Below are positions 1-8,426 of a stretch of 64,000 bases of DNA, in pieces. The position numbers were made by a program, and so were the translations under genes. Under the pieces are notes generated by a model, which saw only the letters and a program-made list of their open reading frames with translations, had not been told where the DNA came from and did no database searches. Numbering within the stretch: position 1 is the first letter of the stretch; each line of letters begins with the position of its first letter. The stretch covers positions 3,720,001 to 3,784,000 of the forward strand of contig NZ_CP187970.1 of NCBI RefSeq assembly GCF_049942825.1. The letters run 5' to 3'. The DNA is from Paenibacillus_G sp049942825. GTDB taxonomy: Bacteria > Bacillota > Bacilli > Paenibacillales > NBRC-103111.

Positions 1-66
1 AAACAATCGGAATACCGGACGCTCGGTGGAAGAGGTCCGAACAATCCATTTGGAGTCCATTGTCAT
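1..66 (-). CDS. 5' end of a thioesterase-like gene (partial, runs off the left edge)
   Basis: A minus-strand ATG at 64-66 is preceded by an AAGGAGA ribosome binding site (74-80, 7 nt away) and stays open for all 22 visible codons. The translation begins MTMDSKWIVRTS and ends RPVFRLF at the edge. This resembles the start of type II (surfactin-type) thioesterases, which usually continue with FCFPYAGG. Those enzymes are alpha/beta hydrolases that repair stalled non-ribosomal peptide or polyketide synthases. With so few residues the family call is an inference. The good RBS and open frame make a real gene likely. It is transcribed away from the SanA-like gene, with which it shares an upstream region. 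Confidence 0.4.
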   Translation of the reverse strand, partial: MTMDSKWIVRTSSTERPVFRLF

Positions 67-234
67 GGGGAGTTCTCCTTCTCATTCGCTAGAGTTGGAA
101 TCTGGTTACCATGTTAAAAGATTCCAAGACGAACGTCAATGACATTAACCATAAGTTAATGAAGCGGGGCGGCTGGTGAACATTTGAAGCGGGGAGGGGG
201 ACCGTGCGAGAATGGAAGAGGGAGGGATGGCACT

Positions 235-909
235 GTGCGTACAGCATTCAAGCAAAAAGGGGCGCTGCTCTTGTTATCCTCGATGCTGATATTCGGCGGT
301 GGATCGATAGCCTTCGTCGACCGGCACGTTCAGAAGGAGGCGGCTCCTTACCTGTATCCGGAACCGGAAGTTCCCTCCGCTGAGGCGATCGTCGTGCTCG
401 GGGCTCTCGTCTACCCGGACGGCAGAGTTTCGGATATTGTGAGAGACCGGCTGGATACGGGCCTGGAGCTGTACCGGGCGGGCAAAGCGCCCAAAATTCT
501 CGTCAGCGGAGATCATGGCCGCAAAGAGTACGATGAAGTCAATACGATGAAGAACTATCTTCTCCAAGCGGGTGTGCCGGAGGAGGATATCTTCATGGAC
601 CATGCCGGGTTCAATACGTACGACAGCATGTACCGGGCCAGGGACGTGTTCCTGGTCCGCAGCGCCATCGTCGTTACCCAGGAGTACCATGTGAAGCGGG
701 CCGTCTATCTCGCCCGGGAGCTGGGGATGGAAGCGTATGGCGTGGCGGCGGACCGCAGGAGCTACGTAAGGATCAAGCAGTACGAGGCCCGGGAGGTGCT
801 CGCGCGCAATAAGGACTTCTGGGGAATCCATCTGCTGGGGATGAAACCGAAGTTCCTGGGCGAAGCGATACCGATCACTTCGGACGGCAGGGCGACCAAC
901 GACAAGTAA
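235..909 (+). CDS. SanA/YdcF-like membrane-anchored DUF218 protein
   Basis: DUF218 family protein of about 225 residues. A hydrophobic N-terminal segment (LLLLSSMLIFGG) acts as signal anchor. The DUF218 domain follows: AIVVLGALVYPDGRVSDI near its start, then RLDTGLELYRAGKAPKILVSG, and later VVTQEYHVKRAVYLARELG. These motifs are typical of the SanA (vancomycin high-temperature exclusion) branch, associated with envelope integrity. The biochemical activity is not established. A TTG at 184 opens the frame earlier, but GTG 235 has a GGAGG 9 nt upstream and places the hydrophobic segment near the N-terminus, so I prefer it. Confidence 0.8.
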   Translation: MRTAFKQKGALLLLSSMLIFGGGSIAFVDRHVQKEAAPYLYPEPEVPSAEAIVVLGALVYPDGRVSDIVRDRLDTGLELYRAGKAPKILVSGDHGRKEYDEVNTMKNYLLQAGVPEEDIFMDHAGFNTYDSMYRARDVFLVRSAIVVTQEYHVKRAVYLARELGMEAYGVAADRRSYVRIKQYEAREVLARNKDFWGIHLLGMKPKFLGEAIPITSDGRATNDK

Positions 910-1265
910 GCCGAACCCGGAGGCGGGGAAACAGATGAATGTGCTGCATGCTGCAGAAGCGGAGCAGGTCGAGGAGCAGCGAAGGGATGGCTGTGCGAAG
1001 CAGGCTGCGGTGATCGGCCCGCCGGATGAGCGGTCCGCTCTCCGTGACAGCCGGCCGGAGGTACGATTCCTTTGCATGATCGTAACCCTCACCGCCAGCA
1101 GGGATAAAATTAACTTGACTAAATATTAATGTCATAAAATATATTTCGTATCCTTGTTTATATGCCTAAATTCTATAAGGTAAGTAGACTTTTGGCAGTA
1201 ATTATGTTATGTAATAAAGAGGCCGGACAACCAAGACCGGAAGAGATTGAATAGGGGGAATGAAT

Positions 1266-1790
1266 TTGTCCCGGCGATTTGTGATTGAAGCGGTGCTGGT
1301 CGCCATCTACGGCGAACTGATGGTGCCGAGCCAGCCTGTACAGTATATCATTCCGTATTCTACCATTATGGAACTATACGAAATGAAAGGCAGCAAGGAA
1401 CCGGTGATGCCGGATCCGGAAGATGACGCTCACGTGAAGACGAAGATCGGCGAGCTCATTGCCTTCTTCGATGATCCGTTCAACCGAAAGAAGCTCGAGC
1501 GCTCCCTGGCCGCCCCGTGGCGCTTGTCGCCTCCGCTGCCGATCAACGATAACGTAACCTTTGTCATTGTGAACGCCATGGAGAACGCGCAGTACGGCGA
1601 AGGGTTCGATCCCATCGAGACGGAAGTGGTTCTTGCCTCCATCCGGGAGCAGGCGCCGATTATCACGGATCAGGTCGAGCTTATGGAGAAAATTATCCAG
1701 TCGGAAGTTCCAGTGCAAGTATACGATGTATATGATTTCGATTTTGCCGTGGAGCAGGGCATCTCCGCGGACGATTGGATGACGCCCTAG
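1266..1790 (+). CDS. Conserved Paenibacillus hypothetical protein (DUF unknown)
   Basis: An acidic, soluble protein of about 175 residues with no signal or membrane segment. It begins LSRRFVIEAVLVAIYGELM and contains MPDPEDDAHVKTKIGELIAFF. I recognise it as a protein widespread in Paenibacillus that databases sometimes label 'ADP-heptose synthase'. I see no nucleotidyltransferase or kinase motif supporting that label, so no function is given. AGGGGG (1253-1258) is only 1 nt from the ATG at 1260 but 7 nt from the in-frame TTG at 1266, so TTG is the likelier start. It stands alone and is followed by a clear terminator. Confidence 0.7.
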   Translation: MSRRFVIEAVLVAIYGELMVPSQPVQYIIPYSTIMELYEMKGSKEPVMPDPEDDAHVKTKIGELIAFFDDPFNRKKLERSLAAPWRLSPPLPINDNVTFVIVNAMENAQYGEGFDPIETEVVLASIREQAPIITDQVELMEKIIQSEVPVQVYDVYDFDFAVEQGISADDWMTP

Positions 1791-1800
1791 ACCAAAAGGG

Positions 1801-1823
1801 TCCCCGATGATGGGGATTTTTTT
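1801..1823 (+). terminator. Rho-independent terminator
   Basis: TCCCC, loop GATGAT, GGGGA, then seven T. It lies 10 nt after the stop of the preceding gene and ends that unit before the SDR gene. Confidence 0.8.
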
Positions 1824-1865
1824 GTTTCCGGCGCTTTCCGCTGTGATCCATCAAAAGAGGGGGAC

Positions 1866-2660
1866 ATGTACATGGGAGTCTATCTGATTACAGGGACATC
1901 GAGGGGGCTGGGAGAAGCCTTGGCCGCTCATCTGCTCGCCAAGGGGCACCGGGTTGTCGGCTTCAACCGGACGCCGAGCCCGCGTCTCGGGGAGGAAGCT
2001 CGGACCGCGGCCGGCGGACCGTACGCAGGCCAAACGTATGATGAAGTCCTCTGCGACCTCAGCGAGCCGGTGACCGCCGCGGCGGCATTCGAGGCTTTCC
2101 TGATGGAAGCCGCGTGGCTTTGGAATGCCGATGAGATCACGCTGATCAACAACGCCGGGGTGCTGGATCCGATGGGTCCCGCGGAGGAAGCGGACCCGTC
2201 GGCCCAGCAGGCGCACCTGCTTGTGAATCTTACCGCTCCGCTGCTGCTGACCTCCGCCTTCCTGCGTCAGGCTTCGCAGTGGCCGGCTCCGGCCGGTAAG
2301 CGGGTGATCAGCATCTCCTCGGGCGCGGGCCGCAAGCCTTATGCGGGCTGGTCGGCGTACTGCAGCGCCAAGGCGGGCATTGACATGATGACCCGCTGCA
2401 TCGCACTGGAGCAGGGCGAGGGGCCGGGGAGCGTCAGGATCGCTTCCGTAGCTCCGGGCGTCGTGGATACCGGCATGCAGGAGACCATCCGCGGGACGGA
2501 CCCGCGGCGCTTCCCGGATGCCGGCCGTTTTGTGAAGCTGAAGGAGGCGGGCAGCCTGTACACGCCGCAGGAAGCGGCGGCACGGCTGGCCGCCTGGCTT
2601 GAGAGCGGCGCGATCAAGCAGGGGGACATTGCGGATCTGCGTGAGCTTCCCGCCACGTAG
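1866..2660 (+). CDS. SDR-family oxidoreductase, (S)-benzoin-forming benzil reductase-like (YueD-like)
   Basis: A classical short-chain dehydrogenase/reductase of 264 aa using NAD(P)H. Residues 6-17 hold the cofactor motif TGTSRGLGEAL. NNAG is at about 95. The active-site serine lies in ISISSGAG, and the catalytic pair is YCSAK (YxxxK). The overall pattern (FNRTPSPRL, then PGVVDTGMQ) matches the YueD group, which reduces benzil to (S)-benzoin and also other carbonyls. The physiological substrate is unknown. ATG 1866 follows AGAGGGGG; ATG 1872 is an equally plausible start. It is a single gene between a terminator and a convergent gene. Confidence 0.8.
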   Translation: MYMGVYLITGTSRGLGEALAAHLLAKGHRVVGFNRTPSPRLGEEARTAAGGPYAGQTYDEVLCDLSEPVTAAAAFEAFLMEAAWLWNADEITLINNAGVLDPMGPAEEADPSAQQAHLLVNLTAPLLLTSAFLRQASQWPAPAGKRVISISSGAGRKPYAGWSAYCSAKAGIDMMTRCIALEQGEGPGSVRIASVAPGVVDTGMQETIRGTDPRRFPDAGRFVKLKEAGSLYTPQEAAARLAAWLESGAIKQGDIADLRELPAT

Positions 2661-2735
2661 ATGCAGCCGGCTGCTTGAGGAGCTGCCTCCGGCTGGACCG
2701 AAGGAGGAGGGTCAGCTTACGGCGAAGCCGTATAC

Positions 2736-3302
2736 TCACTGGCGCTGCTTCAGCTTCGTCTTCAGCTCTTCTACCGTGAGCCCGCCGTAAGCGGCGAACC
2801 CGCCCTGCTTCTGCAGCGCCACGATTCTGCCGCCCTGCAGCGGATACAGTCCCTGCCAGCCGCCCGCGATGAAATACAGCTCTGTCTGCGGGACACGGCG
2901 CAGGAAGATGACATAGTCGCCCCGGACAAGGGGACCGGTATACTTCAGATTCAGCGGATCCTGCGGCAGGGGCAGCGGGTCAAAGCCGTCGGTGATGAGC
3001 TCCAGTGTGCCGGATGACACTGCGGTGCCGTGCAGAACGCTTCGAATCCGCAGCACCTGCACATAATTGAGGAGTGGATGGCCGCCGACTCTGCGCCCGG
3101 TCGGGTAAGCCTTCGCTTCCTCCTCCAGTGATCCGAGGACGACCACGTCGGCTTTGGCCGCCAGCTCCTGCGGGGTGCTCATCTGCTCCTTGGGCAGCTC
3201 GATCCGTCCCGGCGGGGGAGGCTCGGCACGGAGTGCGGCGGGAGAGGGGGCGGCCAGTGCGAAGAGCAGCAGGGCCGGCAGCAGCGTACGGCGTAGGTTC
3301 AT
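2736..3302 (-). CDS. Secreted protein of unknown function
   Basis: A 188-aa protein with a clear Sec signal peptide: MNLRRTLLPALLLFALAA, then APSPAALRAEPP with a probable signal-peptidase site after an AxA-like motif. The mature part is soluble and contains ELAAKADVVVLGSLEEE and YVIFLRRVPQTELYFIAGGWQGLY. It resembles small extracytoplasmic proteins of Firmicutes without assigned function. The frame opens further upstream, but the ATG at 3300-3302 has a strong AAAGGAG 8 nt before it and starts exactly at the signal peptide. Divergent from the next gene. Confidence 0.7.
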   Translation of the reverse strand: MNLRRTLLPALLLFALAAPSPAALRAEPPPPGRIELPKEQMSTPQELAAKADVVVLGSLEEEAKAYPTGRRVGGHPLLNYVQVLRIRSVLHGTAVSSGTLELITDGFDPLPLPQDPLNLKYTGPLVRGDYVIFLRRVPQTELYFIAGGWQGLYPLQGGRIVALQKQGGFAAYGGLTVEELKTKLKQRQ

Positions 3303-3369
3303 GGCGGATTCTCCTTTAGGGGGCAAGGGTAAGGGACGGTACCTAACCTGTCCATTCCCGGGGAATTCC

Positions 3370-3948
3370 ATGCATAACGTACATATAGAGAGGAACGTGG
3401 CTTCCGTGTTTGATCCGACCATTTACGATAATCTCAAAACCGTGCTCGAAGGCGCCTGCTATGATCTCGACGCCGAAGGCGAATTTCTGGTCACAGGGCG
3501 TGAGGATCTCGTCGACCTCGCTTCCTATTCGAGAACCTTCCGGCTGCGGGTGCGGCGCGGGGAGGGACGCTGCGAGGCAGCGGTGGCGCTGATCAGCGAC
3601 CTCGCCGACTTCGCGGGCGAACTGCGCAGGGTGCACCTGGCCGGTGAACCGCCCGGCGCACGTGTGCAGCTGGAGCTGCAGTTCCCTCTGTCCGTGTCCG
3701 GGCGGCGTGGAGAGATCGAAGCCTATCTCGCGGAGCAGTGGGAGCAGTCCTTCCGCATGGAATTCGAGCTGGTGACGCCGTGGCTCCCGGGAGCTTCGGG
3801 CGGCATTCCGCCGGCTGCCGGCCGGTGCCTCGTGCGGATGACAACGTCCGGGAAGCTGGACGAAGGGGACGCCGAGGGCGTGGAGGACATCGGCCGCCGG
3901 CTGGCGCTGACCCTTTCGCATATGGAGCGGCTGGTGGAGCAAGGGTAG
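3370..3948 (+). CDS. Hypothetical cytoplasmic protein
   Basis: About 192 residues, no signal peptide or membrane helix. It starts MHNVHIERNVASVFDPTIYD and contains YSRTFRLRVRRGEGRC and RRLALTLSHMERLVEQG. I do not recognise a family. The frame continues 72 codons upstream of the chosen ATG, but that part overlaps the divergent secreted-protein gene and has no plausible RBS. The chosen ATG has a poor RBS. GTG 3406 follows AGAGAGG at 12 nt and would remove 12 residues, so the start is uncertain. Confidence 0.6.
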   Translation: MHNVHIERNVASVFDPTIYDNLKTVLEGACYDLDAEGEFLVTGREDLVDLASYSRTFRLRVRRGEGRCEAAVALISDLADFAGELRRVHLAGEPPGARVQLELQFPLSVSGRRGEIEAYLAEQWEQSFRMEFELVTPWLPGASGGIPPAAGRCLVRMTTSGKLDEGDAEGVEDIGRRLALTLSHMERLVEQG

Positions 3949-4174
3949 CATGGCTGGCCGAGTGCCTGCGCTATGCCGCCGGGAGCCGTTCAGCGCCAGC
4001 TGGGTATAGCTGCGGGCTGCGGCATGGTGAGCGGTACTTTGGGCCTCGCGGGCGGTGAATCTCGGGATGACTGCTTTTTCAGGTAGTTCATATCACCTAA
4101 GATTCGAGATGGCCTAGTTTAATCATTGCTGCCATTGGTTATGGATAAGGAATAGGAAAAGGAGATGAGAATCT

Positions 4175-5386
4175 ATGAGCCGCTTGGAGGTACTGCAGGA
4201 TCCCAAACAGCGGAAGCTCCTGTTCTCAGCAGGACTGAGCTGGCTGTTCGATGCCATGGACATCGGTCTGATTTCATTTATTGCGGCGGCGGTTGCCGTC
4301 CAGTGGCATTTGTCACCCCAGCAGGTCGGATTCTTCACGAGCATCAATTCGATCGGAATGGTGATCGGCGCGGCGCTCGCTGGGCTGCTCGCCGACCGCT
4401 ACGGCCGTAAGCCTGTGCTCATGTGGACGCTCCTGCTGTTCTCGGCGGCCAGCGGATTGTCCTCTCTGGCGACCGGTTTTGCTGTGCTGTGCTTTCTCCG
4501 CCTGATCGCCGGCATCGGTCTCGGCGGGGAACTGCCTGTCGCGTCTACGCTCGTCTCCGAGTCGGTGCCGGCCCGCGAGAGAGGACGGGCCGTCGTGCTC
4601 CTCGAGAGCTTCTGGGCCGGAGGCTGGCTGGCCGCGGCGCTCATCGCGTACTTCGTCATTCCGAAGTACGGGTGGCAGGCCGGCTTTGTCATCGGTGCCG
4701 TGCCGGCACTCTACGCGCTGTATCTGCGCCGGGCCATCGAGGAGCCTCCGCGGTTCACCGCCCGCACCGGGAGAACTACGTTTGGCGAGCGGTTCGCCTC
4801 GGTCTGGGCTCCGGAACACCGCCGCTCGACGATCATGCTCTGGATTCTATGGTTTACCGTTGTGTTCTCCTACTACGGCATGTTCCTGTGGCTGCCAAGC
4901 GTGATGATGCTCAAGGGCTTCACGCTGGTGAAGAGCTTCCAGTACGTGCTGCTCATGACGATCGCGCAGCTGCCGGGTTATTTTACAGCGGCTTACTTCA
5001 TTGAGAGGTTCGGGCGTAAATTCGTGATCGTGGCCTACCTGCTCCTGACCGCGCTCAGCGCCATCTGGTTCGGCAACGCACAGACGGAAGGCATGCTCCT
5101 GGCGGCCGGCTTCTGCCTCTCCTTCTTTAACCTGGGCGCCTGGGGCGGACTGTATGCTTACACCCCGGAGCTGTACCCGACCTCCGTCCGCTCCACAGGC
5201 GTGGGACTTGCCGCCTCCTTCGGACGGATCGGCGGGGTGATCGCCCCATTTCTTGTCGGCATGCTGGTCGCCCGCTCGGTGGGCATCCCCACCATCTTCG
5301 CTCTCTTCTTTGCCGCCATTGTGGCGGGCGCGCTGGCCGTGCTCTTCCTAGGCAAGGAGACAAAAGGGCGCGAGCTTGCAGAATAG
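4175..5386 (+). CDS. MFS transporter, sugar/aromatic-acid (NiaP-like) family
   Basis: A 403-aa major facilitator with about 12 membrane helices. The signature loop between helices 2 and 3 is GLLADRYGRKPV. FLRLIAGIGLGGELPVASTLVSE follows in helices 4-5, and a second-half repeat reads YFIERFGRK. The combination resembles the YceI/NiaP branch (nicotinate and aromatic acid uptake). The substrate cannot be fixed from sequence. ATG 4175 follows AAAGGAG at 10 nt. About 225 nt upstream hold no gene. The unit ends at the hairpin 5418-5453. Confidence 0.8.
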   Translation: MSRLEVLQDPKQRKLLFSAGLSWLFDAMDIGLISFIAAAVAVQWHLSPQQVGFFTSINSIGMVIGAALAGLLADRYGRKPVLMWTLLLFSAASGLSSLATGFAVLCFLRLIAGIGLGGELPVASTLVSESVPARERGRAVVLLESFWAGGWLAAALIAYFVIPKYGWQAGFVIGAVPALYALYLRRAIEEPPRFTARTGRTTFGERFASVWAPEHRRSTIMLWILWFTVVFSYYGMFLWLPSVMMLKGFTLVKSFQYVLLMTIAQLPGYFTAAYFIERFGRKFVIVAYLLLTALSAIWFGNAQTEGMLLAAGFCLSFFNLGAWGGLYAYTPELYPTSVRSTGVGLAASFGRIGGVIAPFLVGMLVARSVGIPTIFALFFAAIVAGALAVLFLGKETKGRELAE

Positions 5387-5417
5387 AGTCTTAAATAAGG
5401 AATGCTTCAGGACAGCA

Positions 5418-5453
5418 CAAGAACCCCTCGGCTTTTTCAGCGGGGGGTTCTTG
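5418..5453. terminator. Bidirectional terminator between convergent genes
   Basis: Perfect 10-bp stem CAAGAACCCC / GGGGTTCTTG with a T-rich 16-nt loop. It follows the MFS gene, and the last codons of the minus-strand CBO0543 gene (stop at 5437) fall inside it, so it can serve both. Confidence 0.7.
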
Positions 5454-6042
5454 TTCGTATCCGAGTTTTCTTCTTAGTCACCGGCTGGGATTCGAGAGGA
5501 CGAAAGGTGGTACGCCGGCTCACCCAGTGGGCTCCCCCATAGATCAGCGTATAGATGGGGATGGAGTAGGAATATTTCCACCAAGTTATGAAGTACAGGC
5601 CGAGGAGATGCAGCAGCGGCTCCCCGACATAGGAACAGAACAGCCCGAATGCCGCCGCCTTGATCCAGACGGGCATCTGGGGCTTGTATTGGAGGAGCAG
5701 CATGACGATCACCGGGAACAAGCAGAAATCATATGGGATGTAAGTGGGCATGGTAGGGATGAGCAGGCCGCCATAATACCAGGCGCCGAACATCAGGCCC
5801 ATGAAATCCAGCCATGAAGTCACGATTAGGACAAAAAATCCGGCATGAAGCAGCCGGGAAGTGCTCTCTTTTTGCCGAAGCGGCAGCCACACCAGCCAGG
5901 GAGTGACGGTTAAGCCGAGAGAGAGCCACCAATCCCAGTGAAGAAAGATTTCGGAAAGCCATAGCTTTGCCAAAGAAATATGGACTTCAAAAAGCTTCCG
6001 GAAAAGCTCGGCCAACTGTTCATTGATCTGATGTCTGGACAT
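5437..6042 (-). CDS. CBO0543-family membrane protein
   Basis: A 201-aa integral membrane protein with about five hydrophobic segments. It contains LHWDWWLSLGLTVTPWLVW near residue 35 and GAWYYGGLLIPTMPTYIPYD in the middle, then EPLLHLLGLYFITWWKYSYSIPIY. This Trp/Tyr-rich layout is typical of the CBO0543 family found across Bacilli, whose role is unknown. A basic tail (KKKTRIRTRTPR) lies at the C-terminus. The ATG at 6040-6042 follows GGGAG at 7 nt. Confidence 0.75.
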   Translation of the reverse strand: MSRHQINEQLAELFRKLFEVHISLAKLWLSEIFLHWDWWLSLGLTVTPWLVWLPLRQKESTSRLLHAGFFVLIVTSWLDFMGLMFGAWYYGGLLIPTMPTYIPYDFCLFPVIVMLLLQYKPQMPVWIKAAAFGLFCSYVGEPLLHLLGLYFITWWKYSYSIPIYTLIYGGAHWVSRRTTFRPLESQPVTKKKTRIRTRTPR

Positions 6043-6240
6043 ACGGCAGCTCCCACAGTTCAGGGTAGGTAAATACTACGCTACGCTCTAGTCTTTTACA
6101 TTGGTTGTATAACCATGCAGGTTGCCCACGGATCTCGAGGGATGATGGTCCTTCCGGTCCCAGCGAAGATGGTTCGAAAGTGGGATTGTCGGTTTTTTGG
6201 GAAATCCTATGAGGAAGGGGATGGGAAGCGGGGAGGCAGG

Positions 6241-6298
6241 TTGACAAGCGGCTAACCCTGTAACTATAATTGGTACAGGTTGATGAGGACAGAGTACC
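6241..6298 (+). promoter_or_regulatory. Sigma-A promoter with an overlapping inverted repeat
   Basis: TTGACA (6241-6246), an 18-nt spacer and TATAAT (6265-6270) match the consensus perfectly. Directly downstream GGTAC (6272-6276) and GTACC (6294-6298) form an inverted repeat around the expected start site. A strong promoter with such a repeat is typical of redox-controlled quinone reductase genes regulated by HxlR/MarR-type repressors. The regulator itself is not in the window. Confidence 0.7.
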
Positions 6299-6352
6299 TT
6301 GTATTTGGATCGGGGATCACATCTAATTTCATTCCGAAAGGAAGTTACCTTC

Positions 6353-7222
6353 ATGTCTATTTTTGTTACCGGCGCTACAGGCGCCTTGGGAAGTATTGTC
6401 ATCAGGCAGCTGCTCCGCACCGTACCGGGGGATCAGATTACAGCGGTTGTCCGCAATGTGGAAAAGGCGTCTTCGCTTACGGCGCTCGGAGTGGAAGTAC
6501 GCCATGGCGATTATGCGGATCCGGCCTCCCTGGTGAAAGCCTTTGAGGGCGCAGGCAAGCTGCTCTTCATCTCCAGCCCGGATACGGATGACACGCTGCG
6601 CATCGTGCAGCATGCGAACGTAGTGAAGGCGGCCAGGGACGCTGGCGTAAGGCACCTGCTTTATACCTCCTTCGCGTATGCGGAAGAATCCGTCATCCCA
6701 CTGGCCCACGTGCACCTGGCGACGGAGCATGCGATCCGGACGACGAACATCCCTTACACGTTCCTGCGCAACTCGCTGTATACGGAGGTGTTTGTCAACC
6801 CGGGCTTGTCCGCATCGCTTGCTCACGGTGCGCTCGTGACCAACACGGGCAGCGGGCGGGTCAACACGGCGTTCCGTTCGGACTTGGCCGCCGCGGCTGC
6901 CGCCGTGCTGACAAGCGATGGCCACGAGAACAAGACGTACAACCTCGTGTCCGACACGACCTGGAGCTATGACGAGCTCGCCGCCCTGATCGCAGAGATC
7001 ACCGGGAAGCCGTTCACCCACCAGGCGGTGTCCTACGACGAGCAGGCGAAGATTCTGTCCGCCGCAGGTCTTCCGGAGCCGGTCGTTCACCTGGTCGCCG
7101 GCATCAACCAGGCCGTCGCCGAAGGGGAAACCTCCCGAACTTCGCAGGATCTCAAGAATCTGATCGGTGAACTGACGCCTCTTCGCTCTGCCGTCGAGGA
7201 TATTCTAAAAGGGAGTGAGTAA
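6353..7222 (+). CDS. NmrA-like SDR, NAD(P)H:quinone oxidoreductase type (QOR2/YtfG-like)
   Basis: About 289 residues of the atypical SDR (NmrA/TMR) group. It has the N-terminal nucleotide-binding motif FVTGATGALGSIVIRQLL, an AVVRN segment and YTSFAYAEES, and lacks the classic YxxxK. Homologues such as E. coli QorB reduce quinones with NADPH. Here the role is probably detoxification of quinones or related electrophiles. ATG 6353 follows AAAGGAAG at 8 nt; the earlier ATG at 6299 lies within the leader. Only 1 nt separates its stop from the DsbA/FrnE-like gene, so the two are co-transcribed from the promoter at 6241. Confidence 0.8.
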   Translation: MSIFVTGATGALGSIVIRQLLRTVPGDQITAVVRNVEKASSLTALGVEVRHGDYADPASLVKAFEGAGKLLFISSPDTDDTLRIVQHANVVKAARDAGVRHLLYTSFAYAEESVIPLAHVHLATEHAIRTTNIPYTFLRNSLYTEVFVNPGLSASLAHGALVTNTGSGRVNTAFRSDLAAAAAAVLTSDGHENKTYNLVSDTTWSYDELAALIAEITGKPFTHQAVSYDEQAKILSAAGLPEPVVHLVAGINQAVAEGETSRTSQDLKNLIGELTPLRSAVEDILKGSE

Positions 7223-7223
7223 G

Positions 7224-7943
7224 ATGAAGGTCGAAATTTGGTCGGATTTTATGTGCCCGTTCTGCTATATCGGCAAGCGGCATTTCGAGGCGGCGCTGGA
7301 GCAGTTCCCGCACCGGGAGCGGATCGAGGTCGTCTTCCGCAGCTTCGAGCTTGACCCGCATTCCGAGCGGGACGTGGACCATGATGTGCATGAGATGCTT
7401 GCCATCAAATACGGCATGAGCCGCGATCAGGCCATCGCAAACAATCAGCGAGTGGGAGCTGCAGCGAAGGCGTCCGGTCTCACGTTTAACTTTGACGATA
7501 TGATTCTCACGAACACCTTCGATGCCCACCGGCTGACTCATTATGCCAAGGAGCAGGGGAAGGGTAATGAACTGGCGGAGCGCTTGTTCCGCGCCTACTT
7601 CACGGAGTCCAAGCATCTCGGGGACCATGAAGTGCTCGCATCCCTGGCAGCTGAGGTAGGGCTGGATGCCGCCGCGGCTGCCGCCGTGCTCCGCAGCGGG
7701 GAGTACGCGAAGCACGTGCGCGGGGATGAGCAGGAAGCTTCGGAGCTGGGAGTCCGGGGTGTGCCGTTCTTCGTCATAGACCGCAAGTATGCGGTCTCCG
7801 GCGCCCAGCCGTCAAGCGTGTTCCTGGACACGCTCAATAAGGCATGGAGCGAGGCTTCCCCGCTGCAGGTCGTCGGTGACGCTAGTGTCGGCGATGCCTG
7901 CGGGCCCGACGGTTACTGCGGCCCGGGCGGGGATAAACAGTGA
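7224..7943 (+). CDS. DsbA-family (FrnE-like) thiol oxidoreductase
   Basis: A 239-aa thioredoxin-fold protein. The active site CPFC lies at residues 12-15 (SDFMCPFCYIGKRHF), followed by the helical insertion and the cis-Pro loop GVRGVPFFVIDRKYAVSGAQ. This is the FrnE/2-hydroxychromene-isomerase-like branch, a cytoplasmic dithiol oxidoreductase. The C-terminus has an extra Cys pair in DACGPDGYCGPGG, seen in several FrnE proteins. ATG 7224 follows GGGAG at 8 nt; a GTG at 7215 is too close to that site. Translationally coupled to the quinone-reductase-like gene, which suggests a shared role in electrophile or thiol stress. Confidence 0.85.
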   Translation: MKVEIWSDFMCPFCYIGKRHFEAALEQFPHRERIEVVFRSFELDPHSERDVDHDVHEMLAIKYGMSRDQAIANNQRVGAAAKASGLTFNFDDMILTNTFDAHRLTHYAKEQGKGNELAERLFRAYFTESKHLGDHEVLASLAAEVGLDAAAAAAVLRSGEYAKHVRGDEQEASELGVRGVPFFVIDRKYAVSGAQPSSVFLDTLNKAWSEASPLQVVGDASVGDACGPDGYCGPGGDKQ

Positions 7944-8151
7944 CTCGCTGAAGCGCGGTGTCGGTTGGCTATGACGCTCAGAACCGGCTGGGAATTTCGA
8001 GGGTATGGCACAAGTCAGCCCTCGCCAAGTGGGTTACGAGGGGTTTGGCCGACCGTCAGCAAGCAAGGTACTCACGCAAGGCTCGGTGGGATGGATCGGG
8101 AGTCGCAATGGAAAAGAGTGGGGCGCGGTGCCGCCTCCGAGGTATGGATCT

Positions 8152-8426
8152 GCGCAGGCCGCTGGGATGTGGGGCAGCCCAGGCGGCCGGATGTGAGAGT
8201 AGCTTGAGCAGCCAGAGGATGAGAGCTGCATGGGCAGTTACCGTCTGGAGCATCACAGCCAGCCAGGGTGTGGAAGCAGCGCAGGCCGCTGGGATGTGGA
8301 GCAGCGTAGGCAGCCGGATGTGAGAGTAGCTTGAGCAGCCAGAGGATGAGAGCTGCATGGGCAGTTACCGTCTGGAGCATCGCAGCCAGCCAGGGTGTGG
8401 AAGCAGCGCAGGCTGCTGGGATGTGG
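8152..8426. repeat. 127-bp tandem repeat, about 2.2 copies
   Basis: Copies start at 8152, 8279 and 8406 (partial), each beginning GCGCAGGC(C/T)GCTGGGATGTGG. Copies 1 and 2 differ mainly in a short stretch near their 5' end and at one base near the 3' end. The period is not a multiple of 3, so open frames crossing it are not credible genes. It sits in the 880-nt gene-free stretch (7944-8825) between the DsbA-like gene and the IS110 transposase. Nothing else is recognisable there apart from the short repeat at 8655. Confidence 0.85.

Noticed and set aside
1260..1790. ADP-heptose synthase
   Set aside because: This label circulates for relatives, but the sequence lacks kinase or cytidylyltransferase-type motifs, so no function was assigned.
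6150..6185. Possible tRNA T-arm (GGTTCGAAAG)
   Set aside because: No cloverleaf can be built around it; no tRNA gene was found anywhere in the window.
8152..8426. CRISPR array
   Set aside because: The 127-bp units are contiguous, without unique spacers, and there are no cas genes in the window.
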